From: Loxodes magnus
Taxonomy: Eukaryota > Ciliophora > Karyorelictea > Loxodida > Loxodidae
Direction of reading: 5' to 3'
Length of the DNA: 64,000 nt
NCBI GenBank assembly: GCA_946699065.1
Contig: CAMPDV010000017.1
Span: 1,426,001 to 1,490,000, forward strand
The translations under genes were made by a program, and so were the position numbers. Position 1 is the first letter of the stretch; the number at the start of each line of letters is the position of its first letter. Below, one piece after another: positions 35,132-47,482 of this stretch. The notes under the pieces are model-generated. The model made no database searches. It was not told where the DNA came from and saw nothing but the letters and a program-made list of their open reading frames with translations.

Positions 35132-36177
35132 ATGAAATAAAGAAACTTTCTCAGATTTGAAGATGTGAACTTAATATTCCAGTGGGTTGACTAGGATAAG
35201 CCTTTAGAGCAAATTGAGAGACAATTCTAGATGAGTATTGTAGATCTAGAGAAACTGGATATTTAAGCTTTTGATTAGTTGGTTTAAACATCTTTGGGTA
35301 TTTTTATTTATCTTTAGAGAATAAGAGCTTTTAGAAGTATGGGATTGGTCTGATCTCTAAGAATTCAAAATTATTACATGAAACTTTCTATAATTTTTGG
35401 AAGAAGCTTGAACCTGGGGACTAACTGTAAGGTAGGCATAAATATAACGGCAAAAAAGAACACAAAGAGCTATAAATATGATACTTCTATTATACAAGAG
35501 TAACTATTAATGAAATCGTGTTCAATGCTAAAATGTTTAAAAGGACCAATTAGAAATAGGAAGAATTTGGATTAATCCAAATAGTGGAAGATCTTTAGAG
35601 TTGTAGAAACGACTAAAGGTTTCATAAGCATGGCAAAGTTAAAAAGAGAAAATATAATTAGCATTAGTAAGATCAAAATACTTTCGAAAGCTTTTAAAGT
35701 TAGCCATTTGATTTTAACGAGTAAAACTCCAATTCACTATAATAAAACAAGATATACGCTGAACAATAAAATTAAGATTAGATGAATATGAACGAAATAG
35801 ATAACTTTCTAAACATTGATTTTTAGAATAACAGTAACCAAACATAATTTCTATATCAATAGCAATCTTCTAGAGACATTGATAGTTAATTACAAACATT
35901 GAGTAGTCAATTCGAACAAACTTAGTTGTTTCTATAGAAAGTAGAAGAGGACTCGTAACGAAGTTAAAGTTTTATGAATAATTAAGTCATAAAAAACAAA
36001 TAATTAGAAGAAAAAAACTAAGAGTTTGACTTTAGATTGAGTAAATTGGAATAATCTCAGAGAGAATATAGCCCTTTTGTATATGAAACCTAACTATATA
36101 TCTATTAATTTTAATATTTTAACTCCTTAATTTCCTATATTAAACAACCTCTAAATGTCATTCAGTTATATAGTTGA
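35132..36177 (+). CDS. Hypothetical protein with Q-rich C-terminal half
   Basis: 341 residues after removing a 20-nt intron (GTATTTTTATTTATCTTTAG, 35298-35317); the sum is divisible by three. The N-terminal 150 residues look folded: NFLRFEDVNLIFQWVDQDKP, VDLEKLDIQAFDQLVQTSLE, NSKLLHETFYNFWKKLEPGD and YFYYTRVTINEIVFNAK, mixed helix and strand. After residue 190 the chain is Gln/Asn-rich, with a coiled coil near the end (LEEKNQEFDFRLSKLEQSQR). One TGA (LQIWYFYY) reads as Trp. No family recognised. The start neighbours the divergent TRIM-like gene (232 bases apart). Confidence 0.6.
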
Positions 36178-36740
36178 AGTTTAGTAGATTTTGTTGAAGA
36201 GAGGGTATAAATATGATATGGTGGATCTTAAATTCCTATAATCTGGATATAATTAATAAACCCTAATATGCACTACATTACATTAGTATCCTAATTTAAC
36301 TCTTTCTAGCGAATACTCATTATACTCATTTTCAAGGTATAATATCAATTTTATGTGATAAGCAATCTAATAGTCAAATTTTATACCAAGCTAAAGCAGG
36401 ATATTTCCTATAACTAAAGTATTATCAATGATAATAAATCCTTCAAAGCATTAAATAGTATCCACTTTTATATTGATAAAGCATATCAAATAATAGGCTT
36501 TTAAAGCTGATATTTAAAGGTAATATTTCTAACCTCTCAAAAGACTGCTAATTCTTTTATGCACTCTACATATTTTAACCAGCAAACTAGATTTAAACAT
36601 TTGAGCAATATTGTAAAGATTAAATAGTAATGATAGACTTAAAAAGTAATGAATTGAAGTTAGAATTAAAAAAGGGGATACAGTTAAAGTAACATGAGTA
36701 CAGTATAATAACTAACTATAGACAAGAACAGTAAATAAAA
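36178..36740. other. AT-rich spacer between convergent genes
   Basis: No feature recognised besides 3' flanks. Confidence 0.4.
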
Positions 36741-38582
36741 TCAAATTTATGTATTTTCGTTCTATGAATCAGTAGCACTCATTTCGTATTCTCTAACCTA
36801 TGTTGTACTCCTAGATGTTTTGTTAGGGTATTCTCTTTCTAGCTCTTACTCGTGATTCATTTCTTCGTCGAAAAATTCATATTACTTAATGCGAATAAAC
36901 AGACTTGAGATAAAGCCAATAATGGAGATAATTATAGGAATTAGAGACATCAAAATTCTTAGGAAATTAGGGTCTTCTTCTTGGAAATACTTTGAGTTAG
37001 TTATTACACATAAAGCTATTCCACTCAAAAGCTTATCAAAAATAGCGAAAGATCCATATACAAATCCTCCATCCTTTCCTTTTGGTCCAACAAAATCAGC
37101 AATGAGAGACATTGAAGTGGCTAGTTAAATACTAAGACCTAATCCAAGGATAAAGAATAGAATGAATATCCAAGCATAGTTGTCAGGAGTAAGGAAAATG
37201 TAAAATGTAACTAATGAAAAGCAGATTAGTAAAGTACCCATTCCATATACTATTTTTTTAGGAATTCATAAAACTAGTTGATTCATCGTAACTGAGCCTA
37301 TTAGACTTCCCATATACATAAGCATTGGGACAACTGCTAACTACCAAGGAGTCTTCAGTTTAGCCTAAGCTTTATTTGTAACTCCTCCTACATGAAGTCA
37401 AAGCGTTAAATAAAATGGATAAAGCGACATTGAGAGTACATAAGCAAGTCTTGCACCCATAAACACGAAAACGCATATATAGTAATCGCATTAAAATAAA
37501 ATCTCTTTTCATCCAACACGAGGCTATTCCACCTCCATTTCCTCTTCTATGATTCCTCTCTCAATCAATCTTTTATTAGGATACATAACGTTAGCATTAG
37601 TACCAGTAAATGGACTTATTGGGCTAGCTAAGCTTCTCTTTCTCATACTTCCAATTCCACTAGATGTACTTTATTTTTGGTTCTTATGCAATAGAATAGC
37701 TCCATGATCTGAATGTTAATAAGGGTTTTAGATAATAGGACTAGATATTGAATTTTCTTCTTAGTTGAATTAGAACTTATTTAACTCTGCGTAGCTTTAA
37801 GTCAAATTCTTCAATGTCTGCAGATTTTCTGCTTCTTGTTTAAGTCTGTTTGCCTCTTTAACTAAAAAAGGCTCATCGAGTGTTATCACAAAAAATCAGC
37901 ACAGAGGATAGCCTAGACATACTACTATTAAGGCAACATAATTAAACTAGTCCATAGGCTTGTCTGCTGCTCAAATCAGTATTAGAAATAAAATCAAGAC
38001 TGTTGCATTAGCAGTAAATGAAGCTGAATTTACGTATCTTATTAGTTTGTTTCTTACTTCTCAGTCATAGGTTAGAGATGGAACTAAACTCATATGGTTA
38101 ATTTAGACAAGAGCAAAGCCAATGTTTAGAAGCACTAAGTTAATTGAGTAATAAATAAAAGCAGGAATATCGAAACCGTTTACTTCACCGCATCATAAAC
38201 ATTGCTAGAACAGTAATAAAGTCGCAGCTGCAAAGAAAGAGCAGCCTACTATATACCAAGGCTTTCTTTTTCCTATTTTAGTGTCCGTTTTATCTGATAA
38301 ATAACCTGTAATTGGAGAAACAATTGAGTCAGTCATTTAACCAATCAGAGCACAAATTCCTGCTAATCCAGCATTTAGTCCTACAACATCAATAGTAAAA
38401 TATAAGAAAAATGTGAAAAATAAAGAAGCACCTAAGTCGTTTAAAAAGTGACCTAAAGAGTAAGCAAGAATATCTTTTTTACTCAAAGAGTCTAACTTAG
38501 GCTTTGCATATAACTCTTCAGGTTTTTCTATAGATTAATCGTTTGAACTAGAAATCTCTTTAAGTTCCTGACTTTTTTTCAT
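36741..38582 (-). CDS. MFSD12-like major facilitator transporter
   Basis: 613 residues, no intron, ATG 38580-38582 to TGA 36741-36743. After helix 1, FLNDLGASLFFTFFLYFTID and AGLAGICALIGQMTDSIVSP are followed by GYLSDKTDTKIGKRKPWYIV, the signature of the GPH/MFSD12 branch. Twelve hydrophobic segments are split by a long acidic Ser/Asn/Gln-rich cytosolic loop (about residues 245-345). The second half has GARLAYVLSMSLYPFYLTLW and SLIADFVGPKGKDGGFVYGS. Human MFSD12 imports cysteine into lysosomes and melanosomes; the same substrate here is only inferred. A polar 25-residue tail ends the protein. The first helix region starts near residue 40, after a hydrophilic N-terminus. Confidence 0.88.
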
Positions 38583-39434
38583 TGCCAATAACTTTATAAT
38601 TAACTTTTAAACTACTTTTTATTTTAATTTGGCTAAAGCAAAATGCCTAAGTTAGTTCGAAGTAATATACTACTATACTTCTACCTCTTATATAGAGTAT
38701 TTAAGATCTCATTATGCAATATATTTGCTTGAAATTTCTTACTCAAATAGATTCAAACTAGAAGCTAGCTTATTCAATCTGCTAAGCTATCTTGAAATAT
38801 AATCTATAAATAGAATAAATTATGTACTAACTAGATGAAATGACTCCTATTCCCATAAATGCTTTTAAGCATTTTATAGATATTTTAGTATACATCACTA
38901 GCATAGGATTGTATTAGCATTGTTAAAATATAATTTGATGGAATAAATAATGAAAAGTTACTACTTCATTAGCATTATTCTTATTCTATTTTTCGATATC
39001 TCAATATATTGATTTAACTCTGTATCTTATCCTTTTTATCTAGTCAATATAATGCTTAGACATCCTAAGATGAGTAAGTTAGTCTATTGGATTCTAATTA
39101 ATAAGCTAACTTCTTTTGATTTAATGGACGGTTTAAGTTCCCTTAAATGCTATTAGCTTTTCATTATCTCACTAAGCTACTACTATTGCTATATGCCTAC
39201 CTAGTCTTTCTTCAATTAGCTCTATAACTTAATCTAGGTTTAAGATTAGTTAGAGTTAGATTATGTAGTGCATTATAATTAGTCTTTATATAAAGCTAAT
39301 CTACCATTAAGTGGTTTCTTAAGCTTATCTTAATAAATAGCAGTATAAAGGGGTAGTATAAGGGGATAGGTACTGTTAGGAACTGATTTAATTTAAACTT
39401 ATAAATAGTCAGTTTTAGCGTAAAATTACTAATA
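38583..39434. other. Intergenic region between divergent genes
   Basis: About 850 AT-rich bases, presumably promoters of both neighbours. No motif recognised. Confidence 0.4.
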
Positions 39435-41472
39435 ATGATTTCTAGTTCTTCTAACATTCAGCTAGCTTAAGTCTCTGGATTGCTAGAAGTCTTACAAGGA
39501 GTACTTTAGTGTGGTAAATGTAAACTAGTCTTTAACGAGGCTGCTAGATAGCCACATTTACTTCCTTGTGGACATAATGTTTGTGAATAGTGTTTAATAG
39601 GTAACTATTAAGGTTCTACTTAAGGGTATAAAAGCTAGAAGATAAAGTGTGATAAGTGTGATAAAACTAGTTAGGTTAAAATGAATAAAGTTTACAAGAA
39701 CTTAGATTTCCTTACAATAGTCTAAAAGGCTAATCTAATCTAAGAATTGGAAGGTATTAAGAATGCATCTATATAGAAAACAGTAGTTGAGAGTTAGTAA
39801 AAAGAAGTGTAAGACTATCAAATTTAATATAATGAGGATGAAATCAAACAATAACTGGATTGTATAAACTGTGAGGAAGCATTGATAGTTGTTTTTACAA
39901 AGGATAAGAACTTTAACCTCTAAGAAAATTTGAAGTATCTGGAAAATGAATTGCAACTTAAAATTAACTCTGATTTTAAACGAAACCAAAATACTAATTA
40001 GATGATGTTCTAATTATAAAAGTCAAGAGTGCTAGAGATGTTTAAGATCCTATCAAAATTTTCCAAATTAACTGCTTAAATCACACAGACTAATTTCAAT
40101 ACTGTAGTGGTATAGAATCTTCCTACTGATGCAAAAGAATAAGAAGTAAAAGAGATTTTGGAGAAAGTAGGGACAGTTTAAGAATTTCACCTTTACAAGC
40201 ACTAGACAAAGAAGATATTAAAAGTATATGCACATGCATTTTATTCAAATAAGGAAGAAGCAAAACTAGCAGATGTGAGACTGAATAAGTATATGCTAAG
40301 GAATAACTAGCTTGCTGTAAAGCAGGATTGAATAGATTAAAAGAAGTAAAAATAGTTTCAATAGCAAGACTAAAACAAAGCATAGTCACAATTATATAAT
40401 ACTGTTTACGAATTAGTTGTCTAAAATGTGCCTGAAACTATTACACCCGAAAAATTGTACGAATACTTTGAGAAGTATGGAGCTATTTGTAAATTTCAGT
40501 ATTTCTTAGGAGATCAAAATAATCAATCTAAAACAGTTTCCGTATAGTTTGATAGGCTGAAACCTCTTTAAGGATTGCTTAAAAACTCCAAGCAGTTAAA
40601 TTAAAATACTTCTACTCTACTGAGAGATTGGGAGGGTAAATTTTTGATTTATAGATCTGAAGGAGACAAAAGATTTGATAAAAGAATCAGTTTAAGACAC
40701 TTAAAACGTACAAATGGTTTTGAATACACAAGAAAGGGTTTCTTAAAGTAACGAATAGAAAGCTTAAAGCTAGGTTAAGGAATAAGTTAGTTAAAACCAA
40801 AACTTTAAGAAGTCTTGAAGGGATTCTTTATTTGAAATTCTATTAAAAGCCTATCAAGAGTAAGTTTTAAAGTACAGACAAGCTTAATTTTTGCTGGATA
40901 AGTTACTAGATGTTAATTAAAACTAGGTTGAAATAGAAGCATATAACTATGTCATGAGCAAGAACCACTTGGAAATGAAAATACAGGAAATAAGAAAAGG
41001 ATAGTCAAACACTTAAAATTCTTAATTATTAAAATACTATTTAGCTGATTTTCTTAATGCTTTACTCTATACTATCTATTAAGTTCCTAATAACTTAAAT
41101 ACAAATAAGAACCTTTTAGTCTCAAGTGAAATAGATAAACCATAAGATAGTAGTATTAGAGTATATTACTTGACTAGCACTATATTTATCCCCTATTGTA
41201 TGATATATAATTAAGGTAGCAAATAACAATACCTAGAGAGTATAAAAATTACATTAACTAAATATAAGTTCGAAGTTATTGTTTATTATCCCTTCTAGCT
41301 AGTTTTTGCTCTAATTTGGTGGAGGAAATAGGGAATCACATATAATTCTAAATTATTAGATTACCTTATTACGTTTTCAATTACTAAGGGGATTAGTCTT
41401 GATAGGTAAGGAGATACTAGTTCTAAACAAGGATTTGTGTTTACCTCGATTAAAAAAGGAGTGCCTTGCTGA
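39435..41472 (+). CDS. RING - RRM - RRM - MLLE protein
   Basis: ATG 39435. A perfect N-terminal C3HC4 RING: Cys26, Cys29, Cys45, His47, Cys50, Cys53, Cys72, Cys75. RRM1 starts NTVVVQNLPTDAKEQEVKEI and runs to QLAVKQ. RRM2 is ELVVQNVPETITPEKLYEYF to KTVSVQFD. After a probable 25-nt intron (40738-40762) comes LFEILLKAYQEQVLKYRQAQ, then FLLDKLLDVNQNQVEIEAYN, aligning with the MLLE (PABC) domain of poly(A)-binding protein, including the LL pair and following helix. RRMs suggest mRNA binding, MLLE binds PAM2 peptides, and the RING suggests ubiquitin transfer, together hinting at mRNA-coupled protein turnover (compare CNOT4, RING plus one RRM). No in-frame TGA occurs before 41470, which overlaps the TTLL gene, so the true end is probably near 41050-41150. 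Confidence 0.75.
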
Positions 41473-43198
41473 TCTAATAAGAAATCATAGCCAAGAAGTT
41501 CAAATCCATGTTCTCTCTTTTATGGGTCTATTTTAAAACTAGCTGCATCTATTGAGTCTCTGATTATTGACTTAATCTGAGGTAAGATTTGAGCAATAAA
41601 ATTAATTTTATACTTGTTTTATAAGTATCTATTAAGCTCTTAGAAAGTGAGCTTATTTCCCTATTCATATCTTCCATAAGCTTCAGTGAATTTTTAAATT
41701 GCATCATTAGTCAAATGAATCTAAGGATCAAAGCTATCAACAGTAAATTCTACTGAACTTGTTCTTATATAGCCATCTTTACACTGAAATGCTAGCAATT
41801 TCTAGTTGAGGGAAGTTATGAGAACAAATATTCTAATGTCAAACTTCCTGTTATGGTATAGCATTGGTTTTATATACTCCTGTATTATCCATGTATGGCT
41901 TTTACCATTTTGGCAAACTCACTTCTAACTTACTATTTCATTTATTTTACTTATATCCTAGCATATTTGTATTCTATTACCTCTATTTGAAAACTCACCT
42001 GGCTTTACAATCCAAACATTCCAATCACTCTCTTTTTGTCTTCTTTGAAACTCTTCCGTAAATACCCAAAGATCATTACTCGTTTTAATATGAAAGGTTA
42101 GAGGTAAGAACATGATATAGTCTATCTAGTTTTCAGAGTAGTATTATTTCAAGCTTTTAAATAGATTCTTTTTGTTAGTAAGGCATGAATTATGCTCCAA
42201 ATGATTATATATAGTTTATTCTTCTGCCTACAGTTATTTTAATTTATGTATCATTTTTTTCTAAGGACTATCATCTATTAATGATATACCGTATTTCTCA
42301 ACAAGCTTTTAGATCTGTTATTTGCTTAAGTTAGCTAATTCTTTTTATAGATTAATATGAATTCAGCCTAGATCCTTGTACTAGCATTGATTATTAGACT
42401 TCTCACTATTGCTAAGAAATTGCTTTTAAAGTCAACTGCTTCAGATGAAATTTGCATTTTCAGGTTTATCTGCTTGTTGTCATCAAGATCTCTTTTTAAA
42501 TTAATCCTTCACAAGCTGAGAATTATTCCCACTAAAGATGTAATATTTATAGCTTCCATTTTCAGGTGGTTGGCTGATAAAGCCGTGACAAGCGCTAATA
42601 AGCAAATTGAGTTATTACTCAAGGAGTCGTTTGCATGCCATTTGAACTTCTTTATTTACTTTCATTATCTCCAAAATGGAAATCTGGCCAGCTTCCTTTC
42701 TAGTAGTTAGCTAAGATGAGTTAGAAGCTAATGGTTTCTTTTATACAGGTGCCTCTATATAATAGTTCCAATTTCTAAAAATGCTTGCAGTTTATTATTC
42801 CTCATTCTGCTCACTTAAGATATATCATTTCTAACCTTCTTTTTCTCTGTCTGATTATTGCCTTCTTACAGTAGCACAAGTTTCAGGTTTTAATGGCTTA
42901 ACCTTAGTTAAATTTTTATTAGAGTTGTAGCAAAATTTAATATTGGGATAGCAGTTATAGGCCTAACTAGGAGACCCATTAAACTAAAAGTCAATTTAGT
43001 TCTTTTCTTAAGTAGTTTTGTCTTCAGAGTTTTGGAAATCAATAACTTCAAATTATTTATATCCTCTACTGTGCTTTTTATTAAGAAGGTAAAGCTTCTT
43101 AAGTTTCTAGCTTAAAGGCTTTAAAAAACTCTTTCGCTAGTCTCTTTTTTCTATCGTCTTACTCCAGAAATCCTTCTAATAGTATTTTTACTAAACAT
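41122..43198 (-). CDS. Tubulin-tyrosine-ligase-like protein, TTLL3/10-type
   Basis: About 678 residues with two introns assumed: 23 nt (GTTTTTTAAAGCCTTTAAGC.., near 43122-43100) and 17 nt (GTAATCTAATAATTTAG, near 41363-41347). After a polar N-terminal 190 residues come YKYYIFSGNNSQLVKDQFKK, NHLEHNSCLTNKKNLFKSL, IDYIMFLPLTFHIKTSNDL, WNVWIVKPGEFSNRG, TWIIQEYIKPMLYHNRKFDI and FLIEVNTNPCLE, the ATP-grasp order of TTLL enzymes. The NH-x-LT-K-x-L block resembles TTLL3/8/10 glycylases, so a ciliary tubulin glycylase is likely but not certain. Many Trp are TGA. The last clear match is CDSLFPPP; the TGA at 41122 may be beyond the true end. Confidence 0.82.
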
Positions 43199-43980
43199 AG
43201 TGAGGAACGAACTTTTAGGAATAGCAGGCAGGGAAGAGAGCATAGTTATACTAAGGTGTGTATTGGTTTTAATTTAAAGCTTTCTAAGGTTTATACATCT
43301 TGATTGGAGAAGAAGAAAGCCTAGCTTCTTGTTCTTATAACTGCATTATATGCTAAAATAATTAAAAGTAATTAGTATTAAAATAGACACTAAAAACGCT
43401 TACTTCTACCATTCTCTATTTAATACCTCTACTGCTACTATTTATTTTCATCCTTCCATTATATCTATTCACATACTACTAGTCTTCTTCTAATTGAAGC
43501 TTAGGTATCACAATAGTGGTAAGGTAAGTAGCAATATTGATGGTTATTAGATGAAACAATGAGGTGTACATTAAGAGAAGTTTTATATACTTTGATACTT
43601 TAATAATACAATTGCTAGGCTATTTAGTATACTCTTTTACTATTAAAAAGCCTTATTATTTCTAAGCTTTGGCTATTATATTCTAGTCCTTCCTTTCCCT
43701 TTTCTCTAGATTAGGCTGTATTAGATTTCATATCCTTCTTTCTTAAACATCTGTCAGCAGCTAGATTAACTAGATTGAATTTAAAAGTGAATAGCTATAT
43801 TAAATATATACCACCTTAATAATAATAAGCGTCTAGAATATATAAGTTCTCAAAGCTTCAATAGTAGGTTTAGATTAAAGGAACATAAATGTCTATTTGC
43901 AAGCTTTTAGAACGATCTTTTATAATAATTGCTCTAAAGAAGGCAGAAAAGACAGTAGGTAAAAGTCTTAAATTATTAAA
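43199..43980. other. AT-rich spacer, no gene recognised
   Basis: About 780 bases between minus-strand genes; it likely includes the promoter of the TTLL gene. No feature recognised. Confidence 0.4.
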
Positions 43981-44643
43981 TCACCTTTGATACCTATTTT
44001 AATTAACAAGTATGTCTAGGTCTTTCTACAAACTTAGCAAAGAGATAGAATCTATTACCTTAAGGATACATATTTATCTACCTTTAATCATTTTAGGGTT
44101 AAAGTAGTTATTGAATGTAAATAATTTGATACCCTTAGATATAGACTATATGAAGGGAAAGGAGCATTGTTTAAGTTTAAAGCTAAAGCTTGAAGTATTC
44201 TGGCTTACGATTTCAATTATATAAAGGTAATGTAATAACTAGGTTAGTTAAGATAAGCTAACTAGATTTAAATACCAGTATACTTTACTTTAGATTAAGC
44301 TTAGTAATATATCATATTGAAATAGCTCAGAAGCATTGATATTATCTTTATTTTCCTAAAAGCTAAATAATACTCTATTAATAGCCTCAACTAACAATAT
44401 TCTATAACATCTACTTTTAGTGCTGTTACCACTGAGCTTTCTATCAGAAGGATTGCTTTCAGATTCCTTCATTCGATTGACTACTCTAATCAGTTTTATT
44501 TGTTTGATATTTAAAATCTTTATGAAATGAATCCGATGGGAAGATTGATTATAGTCTTGAAAAAACGAAGACTAAATTCTATCTTCCTTAATACTAGAAT
44601 CAAAGTAATCAACACAAGACACATATAAGATGATTCTTTACAT
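43981..44643 (-). CDS. Hypothetical protein
   Basis: 220 codons from ATG 44643 to TGA 43981-43983 with no internal TGA, which is unlikely by chance in such AT-rich DNA. The first 90 residues look natural (CVDYFDSSIKEDRIQSSFFQ, NQSSHRIHFIKILNIKQIKL, KESESNPSDRKLSGNSTKSR), then LLVEAINRVLFSFQENKDNI. The C-terminal part is hydrophobic, T-rich and less convincing. No domain recognised. Confidence 0.35.
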
Positions 44644-45348
44644 GAATAGAAGCACTATAAAGTATATAATTCTCCTTATAACAAACTAGTGACATGCATT
44701 ACAAACAATTGTAACTAAAGATACTAAGAACTTCTATACTAATAACAAGCTTCTTTATTAAACCTCAAACGTATAATAATTACAAGCTTATCCTTATCTT
44801 TCATCTTATATAAAAGTTAATCTCTTAAGCTATTAAACTCTATCTCTACATTATAAGATAAGCTTTTAAATTTTATCATCCATCTAGCTCTTTAAGCTTT
44901 GAAGATACTAGACAACTTTTGCCTGTGGTATTTAAAATATCTTTCGTCTTCCAGTCTCTTTTGTTCTATTCTACTTACTAGGTTAAAATAAAAAAGATTA
45001 CTTAATTAAAAATAACTTTTACCTATTTGGTTGGAAGTAATAGCTCCTTTATTTAATTAACTAGCTTGCATAACTAATATAGTTAGCCTTTATTATCTAT
45101 GATATACTCTAAACCTTATTTTCTAATACTTAGACTAACAAAATTTTGAAACTAATTATCCTTCATTGCTAGTAGCTTTCCCAAATCTTATGAAAAGCAT
45201 ATTAGGATTAAAGGAAAAGTTTATAATATAAATCCAAAAGGAGGTATAAGATACTAAATATGGATAGATATTAAAGGTCATCCATTTTAAACAAATTAGA
45301 ATAGTTTTCATTTAAATAAATAAAATGATTCGCTTCATTTATAAAAAT
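44644..45348. other. AT-rich spacer between divergent genes
   Basis: No feature recognised. An open frame runs into the AsnRS gene from about 45130, but the splice at 45364 and the ATG at 45349 give a better N-terminus. Confidence 0.4.
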
Positions 45349-47482
45349 ATGTCATTAAAGCTGGTGAGTCTTCTTTTACTCTTTAGATTGTAGGTCATAC
45401 AAATGAACCTATCGCTTAAATTACCAAAATGATCAAACAGTTCGCTCCAGTTCCTTTGAGTGAAATCGTTGAAGACGCCAATATTTAGACAGATCTTCTT
45501 GATAATTCAATTCCAATTCTGTAGATTGATAGTCCTGCTCAGTAGGTAAAAGGATGTGGGGCTATTGCAAGATACTGTAAGTTATTACTTTAGTGGCAAG
45601 ATAGTATGCAGTAGAGCTATATGGAAAAACTATTTTCGATCAGTCTCTCGTAGATTAATGGATTGATTTGATGTAACACTTCTAATTGGAATAAGAACCT
45701 GATAAAGAAAGAGTTACCTCTACACTCAAATCTCTAGATTCACTAGCTCCAAAATCTAAATTCTTAGTAGGAGGAAACTTAACTTTAGCAGACTTATTTT
45801 TGATATAATCAACTTCGCATGCATTTTCATGTGTAAGATTTAATATTTAGACTGAAGAAGAAGTGAGGAAGAAATAGAAGGCTATTTTCAAATGGTATGG
45901 CTAAATCATGACTACACCTCAAATTAGTTAACTCTCAACAGAATTAGGTCTTCTTACTGTTGCTGCTTAAAAAGAATAAAAAGAGGTAAAGCAACAAGTA
46001 TCAGCATAGCCAAAGAAAGAAGCTCAAGTTAACAGTTTAGTTCATATTTTACCCGAAAAGTCTTGGGGAGGAAGATATCGCATATAATACGTACTTGAAA
46101 ATTGGGAAAACTATATTGATTAAATAATTTTAGTTGCTGGATGGACAAAAACAATAAGATTCCAAGGAAATGAAAAAATAGCTTTTATTGAATTAAACGA
46201 TGGAAGTACAGTAGAAAATATTCAAATAGTTGTTGATAATTGCATGGAGGAATTCAGTAAACTTAAAAACAGTGCAAATGGAGGAAGTCTTAAAGTGAAA
46301 GGTAAAGTAATTCGGTCTTTAGGCTAAGGTTAACATATCGAAATGTAAGTAAATGATGTTAAAGAACATTTCTGCAAAGTAGTTGGAACATGTGATTAAT
46401 CTGAATATCCCTTGTCTAAAAAGGATCATAAAATGGAAACTCTTAGAACTATAGCTCATTTACGTCCTAGAACATAAATTATGTCTGCAATAATGAGAGT
46501 TCGAAATGCATGTGCCTTTGCTACTCACAAATTTTTCCAAGAAAGAGGCTTTTTATATATACATACTCCAATTATCACGGCCTCAGATTGTGAAGGAGCT
46601 GGAGAAATGTTCCAAGTAAGCACAATAATGCCTCCATAAAACAAAACTGTAGAGATTGACTATTCAAAAGAATTTTTCACTAGACCAGCCTTTTTAACAG
46701 TATCAGGTCAACTTGCTGTAGAAAACTACGCCTGTGCTCTTTGTGATGTATATACTTTTGGCCCAACTTTCAGAGCTGAAAATTCTCACACAAGTAGACA
46801 TTTAGCTGAGTTTTGGATGATTGAGCCTGAAATTTGTTTTGCTGAATTGGAAGATGATATGGAATGTGCAGAAGCTTACTTAAAGTTCTGCGTTGAATAT
46901 TGTTTGACTAACTTGATGAATGACTTAAAGTTCTTTGAAGAAAAATGTGAAAAAGGATTGATAGCAAGACTTTAGAATGTAGTACAAAACAATTTTGCTA
47001 GAATAACTTATACTGAAGCTATTGAGCTAGTAAATGCTTGTCCAGATAAATAAACTAAATTCAAAACAGTACCTCAATGGGGTGAAGATATGAACTCTGA
47101 ACATGAAAGGTATATTGCTGAAGAACTAATAAAGGGACCTGTCATCGTTTATAACTATCCTAAAGAATTCAAAGCCTTCTACATGAAGTTAAATGAAGAC
47201 AACAAAACAGTGAGAGCTATGGATATTTTGGTACCTAAGATTGGAGAAGTAATAGGAGGAAGTTAAAGAGAGGATAATTTAGAAAGATTAGATGAAATGC
47301 TAAGATACAAAAATCTAAAGGTAGAAGATTACTGGTGGTATAGAGATCTAAGAAAGTATGGAACAGTACCACATGCTGGATTCGGACTCGGATTTGAGAG
47401 ATTGGTAATGATGATAACAGGAGTTGAGAACATCAGAGATGTTATACCATATCCCAGGTATCCAGGCCACGCTGAGTTTTGA
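45349..47482 (+). CDS. Asparaginyl-tRNA synthetase with N-terminal GST-like domain
   Basis: 697 residues after removing introns 45364-45386 (23 nt) and 45577-45593 (17 nt); the total is divisible by three. Residues 1-190 form a GST-like fold: [49 protein letters not shown] (the IARYLA landmark), then [20 protein letters not shown] (the N-cap of the C-lobe). A Lys/Gln linker leads to the OB-fold ([26 protein letters not shown]). The class IIb core has [17 protein letters not shown], motif 2 [20 protein letters not shown] and motif 3 [11 protein letters not shown], ending RYPGHAEF at TGA. It charges tRNA-Asn with asparagine in the cytosol. Usual AsnRS carries a different N-terminal extension, so the GST fold is notable. 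Confidence 0.95.

Noticed and set aside
36889-37128. 79-codon plus-strand frame
   Set aside because: Antisense shadow of the MFSD12-like transporter.
41864-42710. Plus-strand frames of 65 and 107 codons
   Set aside because: Antisense to the TTLL gene, where the ATP-grasp motifs are unmistakable.
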